Assembly (NCBI GenBank): GCA_047947135.1
Contig: CP170457.1
Span: 2,294,001 to 2,358,000 of the forward strand
Direction: 5' to 3'
Source: Planctobacterium sp047947135
GTDB lineage: Bacteria; Pseudomonadota; Gammaproteobacteria; Enterobacterales; Alteromonadaceae
Length of the DNA: 64,000 nucleotides
Made by a program: the position numbers and the translations under genes. The notes beneath the pieces were generated by a model. The model saw only the letters and a list, made by a program, of their open reading frames with translations, ran no database searches and was not told where the DNA came from. Of this stretch, positions 8,651 to 17,240 are shown piece by piece; within the stretch, counting starts at the first letter, position 1; each line of letters starts with the position of its first letter.

Positions 8651-9897
8651 CTAATTGTAGTTAGCAACATACCTCGAAGTCCTGCGCAAGGTTTCGGAGT
8701 TATCAGTAGGTTTATCCTCATTGATTGGAACTCCAAATCTACTTCCCCTGAATTTCAAATCAGGGTCCGACCACCTATTAACTCTAGTACAATATATGCC
8801 GCTAGCTTGGCACTGGTTGTTGTAACTCATCAGAGAGCGCACTTTTTTTTGCTTTTGTATATATCCATGGTTGAAAGGAAAGGGCTTATTTTCTGTGGGG
8901 TCTGCATCACGGTCGTGGCGGGCACCAAACAAATGCCCTAGCTCGTGTACAAAACTAAGATTGCTGACTGCACACTCGCGTCTAACTACCAAAAATGCAT
9001 AATCTCTGTTTAAATGGGACAGTTCTTCCATAATGTAAGCTATTCCGCAACCATTACCTGCCTTAACCCAAAGTGCAATGATATCAATTTTTTTTGTTCT
9101 CTAATGGAGTGAACTTTATCTAGAAACCCGTCCCCTTTTTTTTGTAGGCGGTTTCTATCCAGCCTTATATCTCCCGATTCGATATAATTTATTTCATGTG
9201 TGGAAACTAGTTCGAAATTTATTTTGATGTCACTGAATGATGTAGATTCATTTGCTTGTGACACGGCAGTTGATATTTCTTGAACAATATTGCCTTCTAG
9301 TGCTGCTGATTTGGTATAAAAGACAGATATTTTTATATTGTGATCTGATGTTTCGTCAAAAGAATTCAATTGGTTTTTAAGTTTTTTGTCATCAATGCCT
9401 TTGAGCTTTGGGGCTTCCGGCTCAAGTTCATTTTCAAAAAATTGCATTTTATATTCTTTAACAGAGTATTTTTCCAGTGAGTCGGACGGCGTTATCACAT
9501 ATACCTTGTCATCATGCGCCAGCCTAGCACTAATGTTGCCTCGATTACTGAAAAAGCTAACTGAAGTCCAGTAGTCACCTTTGGGTTCAATGTTGATCGA
9601 ATATGACTCGTCACCTATTAATTTAAGTTCTCTTACGATTCCTTCAAACTCTATGTCCTCAAAAAGCTTGAACTTTATTTCTTTTTCATTACGCTCATCC
9701 ATTTCTTTAAATGCGAGCTTGCTTAGATTAGGAATCTCTATTCTGTTTACTCTGGAGTAACTTCCTACTTTTTCCATTTCAACTGTACTTTTACTTTTTA
9801 TTTCTTTTTCTTGAGGCGAGTCACAGGACGCTAGGGCCAGGCACAGAGCTACCCCTAGCCCAAGAGTTTGTAGTGTTTTGCAGATTTGATTTTGCAT
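8651..9897 (-). pseudogene. Lipoprotein zinc metalloprotease (reprolysin-like), frameshifted
   Basis: Two frames together make one metzincin-type protease. The N-terminal part (9897-9040) has a lipobox signal (LALASC) and a propeptide-like region, then NIKISVFYTKSAAL, the usual start of this catalytic domain. The C-terminal part (9031-8651) holds the zinc site HELGHLFGARHD (HExxHxxGxxHD) and an SLMSYN Met-turn-like segment. The frames part at an A8 run (plus-strand T8 at 9088-9095). With A9 the reading would continue as DIIALWVKAGNGCGIAYI straight into the second part, giving about 415 residues. Either the gene is broken, the run is miscalled, or slippage on A8 makes some full product. It heads the secreted operon, with a GGGAAG ribosome site. 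Confidence 0.78.
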
Positions 9898-10000
9898 TGA
9901 CTTCCCTATCCTGAAGGCTTGATCTACAAAGCTTCAATCATAAAAGTAGACCAAAAATCTAAAAACTCAAGTCTTGGAAATCGTGCGCAGATAGTTCGTT

Positions 10001-11104
10001 CTAGGAGGCTTCTCGGCTAAGTTTATGCATTACTGTTTGAAGGTACTTTATATATTTCAGTTTTGCGTCAAAGTGAGCTTTTTGATCTGGCTTGAGGTAT
10101 TTAGGAGAAGGAGTGAAGTTTTTAACAAGCCACAATTGACAATCAAAAACGTTATCAATATTTTTGGTATGAAAGTGTTCTTCAGGTAATAGGGGGAAGT
10201 TAGAAAAACTGACTTTCTCACCGGATGAATATTCTTTGATTACATGATTACGTTGAACGAAAATGTTTCCCACTCCATCCTCTAAACTGTGTTTGCTTAC
10301 ATAGTCACATTCATAAATACTTTTCATATTTGATAGTGACAATTCAGTTCGGTAAATAGGCTGGGCTAATAATATCCCCCTATTAAGTACGCTGTTTTGA
10401 AAAATTGGAGCGGATACTCTTTTCTTCCCGATAGAGATATTAGCAACCTCCATGCCGCTTGATGGGTCTATATAAGAATCAGTCTTATACGGAAATCCAA
10501 GTCGTCTAGATATTAAGTGGTTAGTGGAAATACTGGTAAATATAAACTCATTGATCCGCAGCGAAAAAGCTGACGGCATATAATGAAATGCATAAGTGTT
10601 AACACCAGTAAAAGTTATTCCCCGCTGATCTGTATCTAACTTTTCAACAATTAACGCTCTATCAAACATCCCCATTCTTTGTCGAATAAAAAAATTTGGT
10701 CTGTCAGCAACAGGGTTTGTATGATGAACCCTCATTGCTAACCACAAGCCGACCCTTATTTTGTCAAACCAATCTAATAGTATTGAGATATCTTGGGCTT
10801 CCAACTCTTGACCAAGCATAAGTTTATTTAGATGAGTTTTTGCAAGCTTCTCCAACTGGCCAAACTCACTATTACATGCTTCGCAAGCGGGAAATACAAA
10901 CTGATCAAAAGCAAACTCCCTATACGTAAGCTTTTCAGTTTCGGGGTCTATGGAAACTCCAAAATTAACTTTTCTCGATGGGTCACCAGTCTGCTTAATC
11001 AGCCAGTCGGGAATAATATGCTCTTTATTTTTATTTTCAGGCTTTTCGCCACATATAATGCAGAATTTACTAGGCTTTGAATCACTTATTCTTCTTATTA
11101 ACAC
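10001..11104 (-). CDS. HNH-type nuclease-like protein
   Basis: A 367-residue protein whose N-terminus has CIICGEK, then HIIPDWL, then CEACNSEFG. This is the CxxC...H...CxxCN pattern of HNH endonucleases with a structural zinc. The remaining ~280 residues are not recognisable and could bind a target or partner. The start is GTG at 11104 with AAGGA 6 nt upstream. It lies 89 nt downstream of, and in the same direction as, the 540-residue nuclease candidate, so they may be expressed together next to a DNA methyltransferase. I infer a role in defence against foreign DNA. No immunity gene is visible, so a secreted toxin role is less likely. Confidence 0.6.
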   Translation of the reverse strand: MLIRRISDSKPSKFCIICGEKPENKNKEHIIPDWLIKQTGDPSRKVNFGVSIDPETEKLTYREFAFDQFVFPACEACNSEFGQLEKLAKTHLNKLMLGQELEAQDISILLDWFDKIRVGLWLAMRVHHTNPVADRPNFFIRQRMGMFDRALIVEKLDTDQRGITFTGVNTYAFHYMPSAFSLRINEFIFTSISTNHLISRRLGFPYKTDSYIDPSSGMEVANISIGKKRVSAPIFQNSVLNRGILLAQPIYRTELSLSNMKSIYECDYVSKHSLEDGVGNIFVQRNHVIKEYSSGEKVSFSNFPLLPEEHFHTKNIDNVFDCQLWLVKNFTPSPKYLKPDQKAHFDAKLKYIKYLQTVMHKLSREAS

Positions 11105-11193
11105 TAACTTTCCTTGTTAAGAAACGACAAGGGAACAACTCCCTTAGCCCAATGAATGAACCGTGTTTACATCTCGTGACTATATACAAATCA

Positions 11194-12816
11194 CTACCTG
11201 CGTTTCATAACGCCTTCATCTAAAAGCCACTCAATATCTTCTGAAAACGTAGGCGCAGATGGAGCGTGATTGATACAGGTGTCATAAAATTGTTTAGAAA
11301 GCTCCGACTCAAGTATTCCAAAATTTCGTCCATAACCTGGTACAAGAAGATATTTCTGCGTTAAGCGCTGACCATCACTAATACTAGAAGCATTCATTAC
11401 TGCAACGTCCAGAACAAGTAATCGCCTTGCGATATCTACCCTTTCAGGCTTGATGTTTAAATATGATGACCGATATTCAACAATACTATCATCAATACAT
11501 ACCTCGATAATTCTGTCCACTTCATCTTTTGGATAGTTTTGAGACAGTAATTCAGAAGAAACTGAGTTCTTGTCGTTTGCTGTGGTTGTAAGTAGTACGT
11601 GCTCTATATCAATAGGAGTTAAAAAGTTAATATATTGAAATTCTCTTCTAAGCCTTACTAAAATACTCCGTACCTGAAAAAAGGATGCTGTATCGGGGAA
11701 GGATAACATATGTTGAAGATCCCCTCTTAAAGAAGCATAATAGCCAGCCCCATCTAAATATTCTATAAACCTAGCTGTTGGATATTTTTCTAAAGTAAAT
11801 GCTCTTGAACTTTGAGTTTGATCTACAACTTTGTGTGAAACACTCCCAGAATCACCCGCGTAAAACTGAGATTGAACGAACAGTTTAGGTTTGGGTTCCC
11901 AATTCTCAATATCGAAAGGCAAAATAAAATCGTATGCCCTGGTTTTTTTCTTTCGTTTTCCACCTTCTTGAACTTCTTGTTCACCGATAGTTACATCATT
12001 AAGGTTGAAATCTAGGTTGGGTCTCAGTCCTAATCGCAGTAGCTTATCTCGAAGTATGTCTTCTGTAATATGGCCACCTGATGCAGAAACGCTCCCCCTT
12101 ACTTTGAAAATGGTACATGAGTTTATTAAGAACTTTCCTAAGTGCTCTCCCTCCTTGAGTTGATTTAAACGTACATAAGAACTACAAACAGCCCAAAACT
12201 GCATTAGCTCTTCTTTGTCTTCAAGAATTAAACTTGTGTACTCCTTTAAATAAATAGTCAGGTATTCATACAAATCGAAAAATGGTTCAGTCTGGACTAC
12301 TTCGCGGTATGCGCTATTAGATCCAACAAGGCAACCTGCAAGTAACTTAGCAATTAGTTCTGATTTCGTGGTGGATGGTAAATCAATTAGTTTGAATTTG
12401 ATGCTTCTTCTAGAAGTGCCCCTTTTGGGTAGCTTAGATACCACTTCATCATCTTTTAACTTGATTAAAAAGTGGTTTTTTAAATTGTTATCGGTTGCTC
12501 CAGACGTAAGAAATAGAAGGTTGAAGAATGAGTCTATAAAATTGAATGCCAGTGATTCGTCTGAAAAAAAGTCGTCACCTGAAAGTGATTCGTTACAAGT
12601 ATTAATTACTGCTAAGCAAAGCTTTTCTATACTGCAATCGCTAAACTTATCAAAATGGTTTAAATGAGAAGCCAAACTTTCAATACATGCCGTTATTGAG
12701 TTGATTTCTAAATTAAATTTGTCTGTGTCTTTAATTCGTTCCAGCCGGGCGGTCATCCATTGATCAAATTCTTCTAATTGTTTGTCTGTATCTAAATTTT
12801 CAAGAGGCAATCTCAT
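11194..12816 (-). CDS. Candidate restriction endonuclease paired with the divergent methyltransferase
   Basis: A 540-residue protein with no signal peptide. Residues ~240-345 hold the best candidate active region: SGGHITEDILRDKL, then YDFILPF (Asp296), then LFVQSQFYAGDSGSVSHK (Gln315, Gln317). Spacing and beta-strand character match a PD-(D/E)xK nuclease core with Q-x-Q in place of E-x-K, a substitution for which partial precedents exist among type II enzymes. Its start is 62 nt from a divergent adenine-type methyltransferase, the classic arrangement of a type II restriction-modification pair. GGGAAG precedes the ATG. Function is inferred from context and motif; I cannot name the specificity. 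Confidence 0.55.
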   Translation of the reverse strand: MRLPLENLDTDKQLEEFDQWMTARLERIKDTDKFNLEINSITACIESLASHLNHFDKFSDCSIEKLCLAVINTCNESLSGDDFFSDESLAFNFIDSFFNLLFLTSGATDNNLKNHFLIKLKDDEVVSKLPKRGTSRRSIKFKLIDLPSTTKSELIAKLLAGCLVGSNSAYREVVQTEPFFDLYEYLTIYLKEYTSLILEDKEELMQFWAVCSSYVRLNQLKEGEHLGKFLINSCTIFKVRGSVSASGGHITEDILRDKLLRLGLRPNLDFNLNDVTIGEQEVQEGGKRKKKTRAYDFILPFDIENWEPKPKLFVQSQFYAGDSGSVSHKVVDQTQSSRAFTLEKYPTARFIEYLDGAGYYASLRGDLQHMLSFPDTASFFQVRSILVRLRREFQYINFLTPIDIEHVLLTTTANDKNSVSSELLSQNYPKDEVDRIIEVCIDDSIVEYRSSYLNIKPERVDIARRLLVLDVAVMNASSISDGQRLTQKYLLVPGYGRNFGILESELSKQFYDTCINHAPSAPTFSEDIEWLLDEGVMKRR

Positions 12817-12827
12817 CTATCTTCCCT

Positions 12828-12856
12828 TTGTTATTATCTGCTCCTATCGGTATAAT
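12828..12856 (+). promoter_or_regulatory. Sigma-70 promoter for the methyltransferase, with a dyad
   Basis: TTGTTA (12828-12833), a 17-bp spacer and a perfect TATAAT (12851-12856) sit 22 nt before the chosen ATG at 12879. TTATTAT (12831-12837) and ATAATAA (12852-12858) form a 7-bp inverted repeat that covers this promoter and lies in the short divergent gap, so one regulator could balance methylase and nuclease expression. Confidence 0.6.
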
Positions 12857-12878
12857 AACCGTAACACGAGGAGTCGGC

Positions 12879-14189
12879 ATGATATCATTAATAGACAAAA
12901 AAATCAGTAACTTAGCGAAAGGGTTGAGCCTTGAGGCTCCGGTCTTTCTGCCTGCTCCCCTAGAGCTACGAGCTGGGTTCAATGACACTTTGCCCGGCAA
13001 ACCAGATGCCCGACTAATGATTGGTGATAACTTAAGCTACTTGAGAGGGCTGGTTATACACTCTTCTAAAGCTGTTGATATTTGCTATATCGATCCTCCA
13101 TACAATACAGGTTCAAAGTTTATTTACCAAGATAATAGGAAGTCAAATAATCATATTTTATTCGGAAGCCATGCAGCTTGGATGAGTTTTATGCTTCCTC
13201 GGATTTATTATGCTCGGGAATTATTGAAGTCGACCGGCATTATAGCTATTAGCATTGACGATTATGAATATACATATCTAAAACTTTTGATGGATAGAGT
13301 TTTTGGAGAACAAAATTTTATTGGAAATATAGTTGTTTGTAGGTCTAAAAACGGAAAGGGAAGTCGAAAGAACGTAGCAACGAACCATGAATACTTGTTA
13401 ATTTATGGTAACTCATCAGAGGCATCTCTTAACGGCGAGCAAGATCAAAGTCAGTACCCCAAAGAAGACGAGTACGGTCGATTTCGAACCGATGGTTTGT
13501 TCAGGAAGAAGGGAGATGCCAGTCTCAAGGCTGACAGACCGAATATGCATTACCCTCTGTATTATGACGGTAAAACAGGTAGAGTTTCCGTTGATCCAGT
13601 AGATGGTTGGGAGGTTGCTTTTCCAAAAGACTCGAAAGGGGTTGAGCGCCGTTGGCTGTGGGTAAAAGAGACTGCAAGAGAGAGACAATGGCAGTTGTTC
13701 GCTAGCAAAAACGGTGTTATCTACGTAAAAAACTATGCCGGTGAAGCTAACGCTCAAAAACGTAGAAAAATAAGGACAATATGGTCTGATACGAATTTCT
13801 ATACTGAAAGAGCAACCAACGAATTAACAGGAATGTTTGGAAGTAAAGTTTTTGATACCCCAAAACCTATTGATTTTATTAAAAAGGTGATTGATATATG
13901 TGGAGATAACGATTCGCTCATATTAGACTTTTTTGCAGGTTCTGCTACAACAGCCCAGGCAGCGTATGAACTTAATAAAGTAGATCTCGGCAGTAGAAAA
14001 TGCATTCTAATGGAGACTGATTCACCTATACCTGAAAATCATGCAGCCAGCGAAGCAGGGTTCAAAAGGATATCGGATATTTCAGTAGCAAGATTAAAAA
14101 AGATAAAGGAATCCGATGAAAATTATTCTTTTGATTCCTGTTCTATTGATGAAGCTGAAAAAAATAGCAGATCCGCATTTTCAGATTAG
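12879..14189 (+). CDS. Adenine-type DNA methyltransferase of the R-M pair
   Basis: A site-specific DNA methyltransferase, 436 residues from the ATG at 12879, chosen because GAGGAG sits just upstream; an upstream in-frame start at 12828 would overlap the promoter. Motif IV is YIDPPYNTGSKF, and the SAM-binding motif I is LDFFAGSATTAQA near the C-terminus, giving the beta-class order with a long central target-recognition region. The protein resembles Mod subunits and type II beta-class N6-adenine methylases. No helicase Res gene is present, so a type III system is unlikely. It should protect host DNA from the divergently encoded nuclease. Confidence 0.85.
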   Translation: MISLIDKKISNLAKGLSLEAPVFLPAPLELRAGFNDTLPGKPDARLMIGDNLSYLRGLVIHSSKAVDICYIDPPYNTGSKFIYQDNRKSNNHILFGSHAAWMSFMLPRIYYARELLKSTGIIAISIDDYEYTYLKLLMDRVFGEQNFIGNIVVCRSKNGKGSRKNVATNHEYLLIYGNSSEASLNGEQDQSQYPKEDEYGRFRTDGLFRKKGDASLKADRPNMHYPLYYDGKTGRVSVDPVDGWEVAFPKDSKGVERRWLWVKETARERQWQLFASKNGVIYVKNYAGEANAQKRRKIRTIWSDTNFYTERATNELTGMFGSKVFDTPKPIDFIKKVIDICGDNDSLILDFFAGSATTAQAAYELNKVDLGSRKCILMETDSPIPENHAASEAGFKRISDISVARLKKIKESDENYSFDSCSIDEAEKNSRSAFSD

Positions 14190-14396
14190 GCGCTTCATGC
14201 CTGCAACGTTCAAATACAAATCCTTTTTTATAAATTTTACTATAGATCAAGTATTCACACTTTGGCTTTGACTCTTGTAGAATTAAAGTTATGAACTCTT
14301 GTAAGTTCATGTTTTTAAATAGAGTTGATCAATTAAGTTCTACTGTTAATGTAACCTCAAGTAAATCTATAATTTAAGTTCAACACAGGGAGGAGA

Positions 14397-14693
14397 ATGA
14401 TGGAGCATATAACCTTATTATCCAGTGGAGAAAGATTTGCAGTTTGGGTTCTAAAGGACATGCCTTATTTATCTGCACTCTTTGATCTAGAGAGTATGCA
14501 GTACAAGCCTGAAAAAGTTGATGAGTTTTTTGATGTAGCCTCTCAAGGACAGAAAATAATGGCTCAATTTGTATTGGGGGTCTGGCTAGGGGATAACAAG
14601 TTTAATTTTGACTTCACTGAAGCAGCAGCCCACCTAAATGAAAAAGAAATTCAAATAGTAACAGGATGGATGAAAAAACCATTCTGGCCCTAA
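14397..14693 (+). CDS. Small protein of unknown function
   Basis: A 98-residue protein with a strong GGGAGGAGA ribosome site directly before the ATG (a second ATG follows at once). It has no signal peptide or membrane segment. The composition is acidic with several Trp and Phe residues (RFAVWVLKDMPYLSALFDLE, then GVWLGDNKFNFDF, ending MKKPFWP). It stands alone 207 nt downstream of the methyltransferase, in the same direction. I recognise no family. An immunity or accessory role in the island is possible but unsupported. Confidence 0.5.
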   Translation: MMEHITLLSSGERFAVWVLKDMPYLSALFDLESMQYKPEKVDEFFDVASQGQKIMAQFVLGVWLGDNKFNFDFTEAAAHLNEKEIQIVTGWMKKPFWP

Positions 14694-14714
14694 GTTAAGG
14701 GCTTTGAAGAGATA

Positions 14715-14771
14715 ATGGCAAGACGAATAAGTTATGTCAGGGCCAGCACGGAGGAGCAGAACCTGTCTTAG
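14715..14771 (+). pseudogene. N-terminal remnant of a serine recombinase
   Basis: ATG at 14715 opens a frame reading MARRISYVRASTEEQNLS and then a stop. The YVRASTEEQN stretch is the hallmark start of resolvase/invertase serine recombinases, including the catalytic Ser in RAST. Only 18 of the usual ~190 residues remain and the following bases do not continue the family. It is a scar of another mobile element in the island. Confidence 0.7.
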
Positions 14772-14793
14772 CTTAGGCGACGAAATAATAGTA

Positions 14794-14816
14794 AAAAGCT
14801 CAAAATATGAGCTTTT
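14794..14816. terminator. Bidirectional hairpin terminator candidate
   Basis: AAAAGCTCA (14794-14802) and TGAGCTTTT (14808-14816) form a perfect 9-bp stem with a 5-nt loop, with T-rich sequence after it on the plus strand and A-rich sequence before it. It lies after the serine-recombinase remnant. Confidence 0.5.
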
Positions 14817-14867
14817 GTTTGATTTGTGCTAATATCCGCCATAACCTTTACAGATGGAGGCAAAATT

Positions 14868-14906
14868 ATGACTTTTTTAGACGGCACTGATGAGTTAGGC
14901 ATATAA
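14868..14906 (+). other. Twelve-codon leader-like ORF
   Basis: GGAGG precedes an ATG encoding MTFLDGTDELGI and a stop. The ribosome site is good but the peptide is tiny, so it is either a decayed gene start or a leader peptide. Nothing downstream on the plus strand would explain a leader. Confidence 0.2.
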
Positions 14907-14949
14907 GCTTTAAGTTGAGTAGTCTGCTAAAACTTCCGTTCTAGTCTCA

Positions 14950-15228
14950 CTACTTGCTTAATTCCAAAGTGTTTAGAGTATTTGATTTGCAATGCTCTCT
15001 TACCATTTTCTCATACTTTAGTTGGTCTTGGTCGTATCGACATAAAAATTGTATGCGTTGATCTAACACCAATGCGCGTATATCGTTTAATCCACCATCA
15101 ATATTGTAGGTGTCTGAGCCTGGTACTGGCAGTACACGAAAAGCTCCGAACCTAGCAATTGAAAGGCCTTCCAGCACCTTCATAGGATCTTGGTCACCGA
15201 CATCAATCTCAACATTTAGCTTTTTCAC
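14950..15228 (-). CDS. Small protein of unknown function
   Basis: About 92 residues from the GTG at 15228, which has GGAGG 7 nt upstream; an ATG at 15246 is the alternative start but lacks a ribosome site. The sequence opens VKKLNVEIDVGDQDP and has a central YNIDGGLNDIRALVLD segment and an FLCRYDQDQLKYE stretch. It is soluble and without a signal. It resembles no family I can name. It lies between the recombinase remnant and the 143-bp repeat array, transcribed toward the island interior. Confidence 0.5.
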   Translation of the reverse strand: MKKLNVEIDVGDQDPMKVLEGLSIARFGAFRVLPVPGSDTYNIDGGLNDIRALVLDQRIQFLCRYDQDQLKYEKMVREHCKSNTLNTLELSK

Positions 15229-15497
15229 CTGATTGCCTCCAACCATTTTTAAAGGTTACCTATCTCTCAATTTGAAGTTTATATCAATAAAAGTGAAAGA
15301 CAATTTGGGTGTTGTTGTTTGGAATTTTTACAAATCCTTTATAACCTGCAATTAATTGGGCCATCATTTGCGTTCGATGATTTATAACAGCACATTTTCC
15401 TTTGGCGACACAGGATGGCTTGGAGGCCTTATATCATAAGGCTTTAGGAGACAGAGGTGTTTTGGACTTTTTAAGATTTCTTTTTGACCCGTATCTA

Positions 15498-16371
15498 GAG
15501 CGTGTTGATCTTTGATCATCTTTTGATCAGCCATACATTGGTAACCAGACCATGACAAAGGCCAACGCCACTGTGCTGTTGTAGTTTCGTTCTAATTTAT
15601 CGTATCGGGTTGCTACAGCCCGGTACTTTTTAATTTTCAAAAAGATATTTTCGACCAGGTGCCGATATTTGTATAAACACCAGTCCATATGGTCATTTCC
15701 CTTTTTTCGACTCGTCTTTCTGGGAATATTCGCTACACCACCATTCTCTTCAATATAGTCTCTGAAAATGTCACTGTCATATCCTTTATCTGCTGTCACA
15801 CAAGTGGCTTCAGGACTGTGCTCAACAAGGCTCTGTGCATGAGTAATATCATGTACCTGACCACCGGAGAGTTCAAAGTAGACGGGAAGCCCGCCACTAT
15901 CGACAGCGACATGGATTTTGGTGGAGTTACCACCACGGCTTCTCCCAATGGCTTCATCTGAATCCCCAACGGCACCAGTACTATCCTGATGAGCTTTGAC
16001 AATACTGCCATCAATAAACAACCATTCAGAATCATGTTCAGCGGCTAATTGCTCAAAGAGCTTTTGAAGTATCCCTTTCTTTGACCAGAGATTAAAGCGC
16101 CTGAAAACCGTATTCCAAAGCCCAAACTCTGGGGGTAAGTCTCGCCACTGGACCCCTGTTCTCATGCGATACAAAATCCCTTCTAAGGTATTGCGATGTT
16201 CGTATTTGTTGTAAACACGACCACTGTCTTTTAGGACTTGTTTTAGCTTTTTCCAGTCTTTATCTGATAACATTGTTCTTGGCATGGCAGCGTCAGGCAT
16301 TTTTATTTTTGGCGAAACAATTATACCTCGTTGCCATGCCGATTGCTTTTTCAACAAAGATCAACAGCCTC
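15498..16371 (-). mobile_element. IS5-family insertion sequence (IS427-like), 874 bp
   Basis: Ends are imperfect inverted repeats, GAGCGTGTTGATCTTTG on the left and GAGGCTGTTGATCTTTG (reverse complement) on the right, flanked by a TA duplication (15496-15497 and 16372-16373). It encodes one DDE transposase. It inserted exactly at the junction between repeat copies 1 and 2, so its borders are unambiguous. Length, end sequence and TA target fit the IS427 subgroup. It appears complete. Confidence 0.88.
15527..16300 (-). CDS. IS5-family DDE transposase
   Basis: Catalyses cut-and-paste movement of the surrounding IS. It has 257 residues from the ATG at 16300 (MPDAAMPRTMLSDKDW); an ATG at 16285 is also possible, and reading further upstream would enter the inverted repeat. 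The N-terminal region has GVQWRDLPPEFG, typical of the IS5 DUF4096 helix-turn-helix. The DDE residues are in FIDGSIVKAH, TADKGYDSD and the HLVENIFLKIKKYR helix that provides Glu. The frame is uninterrupted, whereas many IS427 members split it by a frameshift. Probably active. Confidence 0.9.
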   Translation of the reverse strand: MPDAAMPRTMLSDKDWKKLKQVLKDSGRVYNKYEHRNTLEGILYRMRTGVQWRDLPPEFGLWNTVFRRFNLWSKKGILQKLFEQLAAEHDSEWLFIDGSIVKAHQDSTGAVGDSDEAIGRSRGGNSTKIHVAVDSGGLPVYFELSGGQVHDITHAQSLVEHSPEATCVTADKGYDSDIFRDYIEENGGVANIPRKTSRKKGNDHMDWCLYKYRHLVENIFLKIKKYRAVATRYDKLERNYNSTVALAFVMVWLPMYG

Positions 16372-17240
16372 TAATTGAGCCACCATTTGCGTTCGATGAT
16401 TTATAACAGCACATTTTCCTTTGGCGACACAGGATGGCTTGGAGGTCTTATATCATAAGGCTTTAGGAGACAGAGGTGTTTTGGACTTTTTAAGGTTTCT
16501 TTTTGACCCGTATCTGATTGAGCCATCATTTGCGTTCGATGATTTATAACAGCACATTTTCCTTTGGCGACGCAGGATGGCTTGGAGGCCTTATATCATA
16601 AGGCTTTAGGAGACAGAGGTGTTTTGGACTTTTTAAGATTTCTTTTTGACCCGTATCTGATTGAGCCATCATTTGCGTTCGATGATTTATAACAGCACAT
16701 TTTCCTTTGGCGACGCAGGATGGCTTGGAGGCCTTAGATCATAAGGCTTTAGGAGACAGAGGTGTTTTGGACTTTTTAAGATTTCTTTTTGACCCGTATC
16801 TAATTGGGCCATCATTTGCGTTCGATGATTTATAACAGCACATTTTCCTTTGGCGACACAGGATGGCTTGGAGGCCTTATATCATAAGGCTTTAGGAGGC
16901 AGAGGTGTTTTGGACTTTTCAAGATTTCTTTTTGACCCGTATCTAATTGGGCCATCATTTGCGTTCGATGATTTATAACAGCACGTTTTCCTTTGGCGAC
17001 ACAGGATGGCTTGGAGGCCTTATATCATAAGGCTTTAGGAGACAGAGGTGTTTTGGATTTTTTGGACATCTGTTTGCTTTGAATATCCGTTAACCAAAAT
17101 TTACGTTCGTTAGTTTATGACAGCAGTTTGTAGTTTGGCAATATTCGATTGGATGGAGAGCTTGTTTAAGGAATCACTAAAAACAGCGAAGCTTTAAAAG
17201 CTAAAAGGTAGTTTGTCTAAACAAGTATCTAGTAAGAAAA

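Larger units (their letters stand above)
15355..17060. repeat. Tandem array of 143-bp repeats, six copies, interrupted by an IS
   Basis: Units begin ATTGRGCCATCATTTGCG at 15355, 16374, 16517, 16660, 16803 and 16946, with an exact 143-bp period once the IS (15498-16371) is removed. Copies differ at only a few bases; the sixth fades after ~17060, and 17080-17150 looks like a strongly diverged seventh. Each unit carries a 7-bp hairpin, GCCTTAT-ATC-ATAAGGC (15426-15442 in the first copy), and an outer ATCA/TGAT pair. No coding frame runs through the array. The function is unknown; near-identity implies recent tandem amplification. Confidence 0.9.

Noticed and set aside
12828..12878. Longer N-terminus for the methyltransferase
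   Set aside because: It would place the start inside the promoter and lacks a ribosome site; the ATG at 12879 has GAGGAG.
15689..15961. Plus-strand 90-codon frame in the IS
   Set aside because: Shadow of the transposase gene on the opposite strand.
15355..17060. CRISPR array
   Set aside because: Repeats are 143 bp, directly adjacent and without unique spacers; no cas genes.
15355..17060. Integron cassette array (attC sites)
   Set aside because: No R'/R'' core pair (RYYYAAC/GTTRRRY) in the unit and no class-type IntI near; the recombinases here are of another type.
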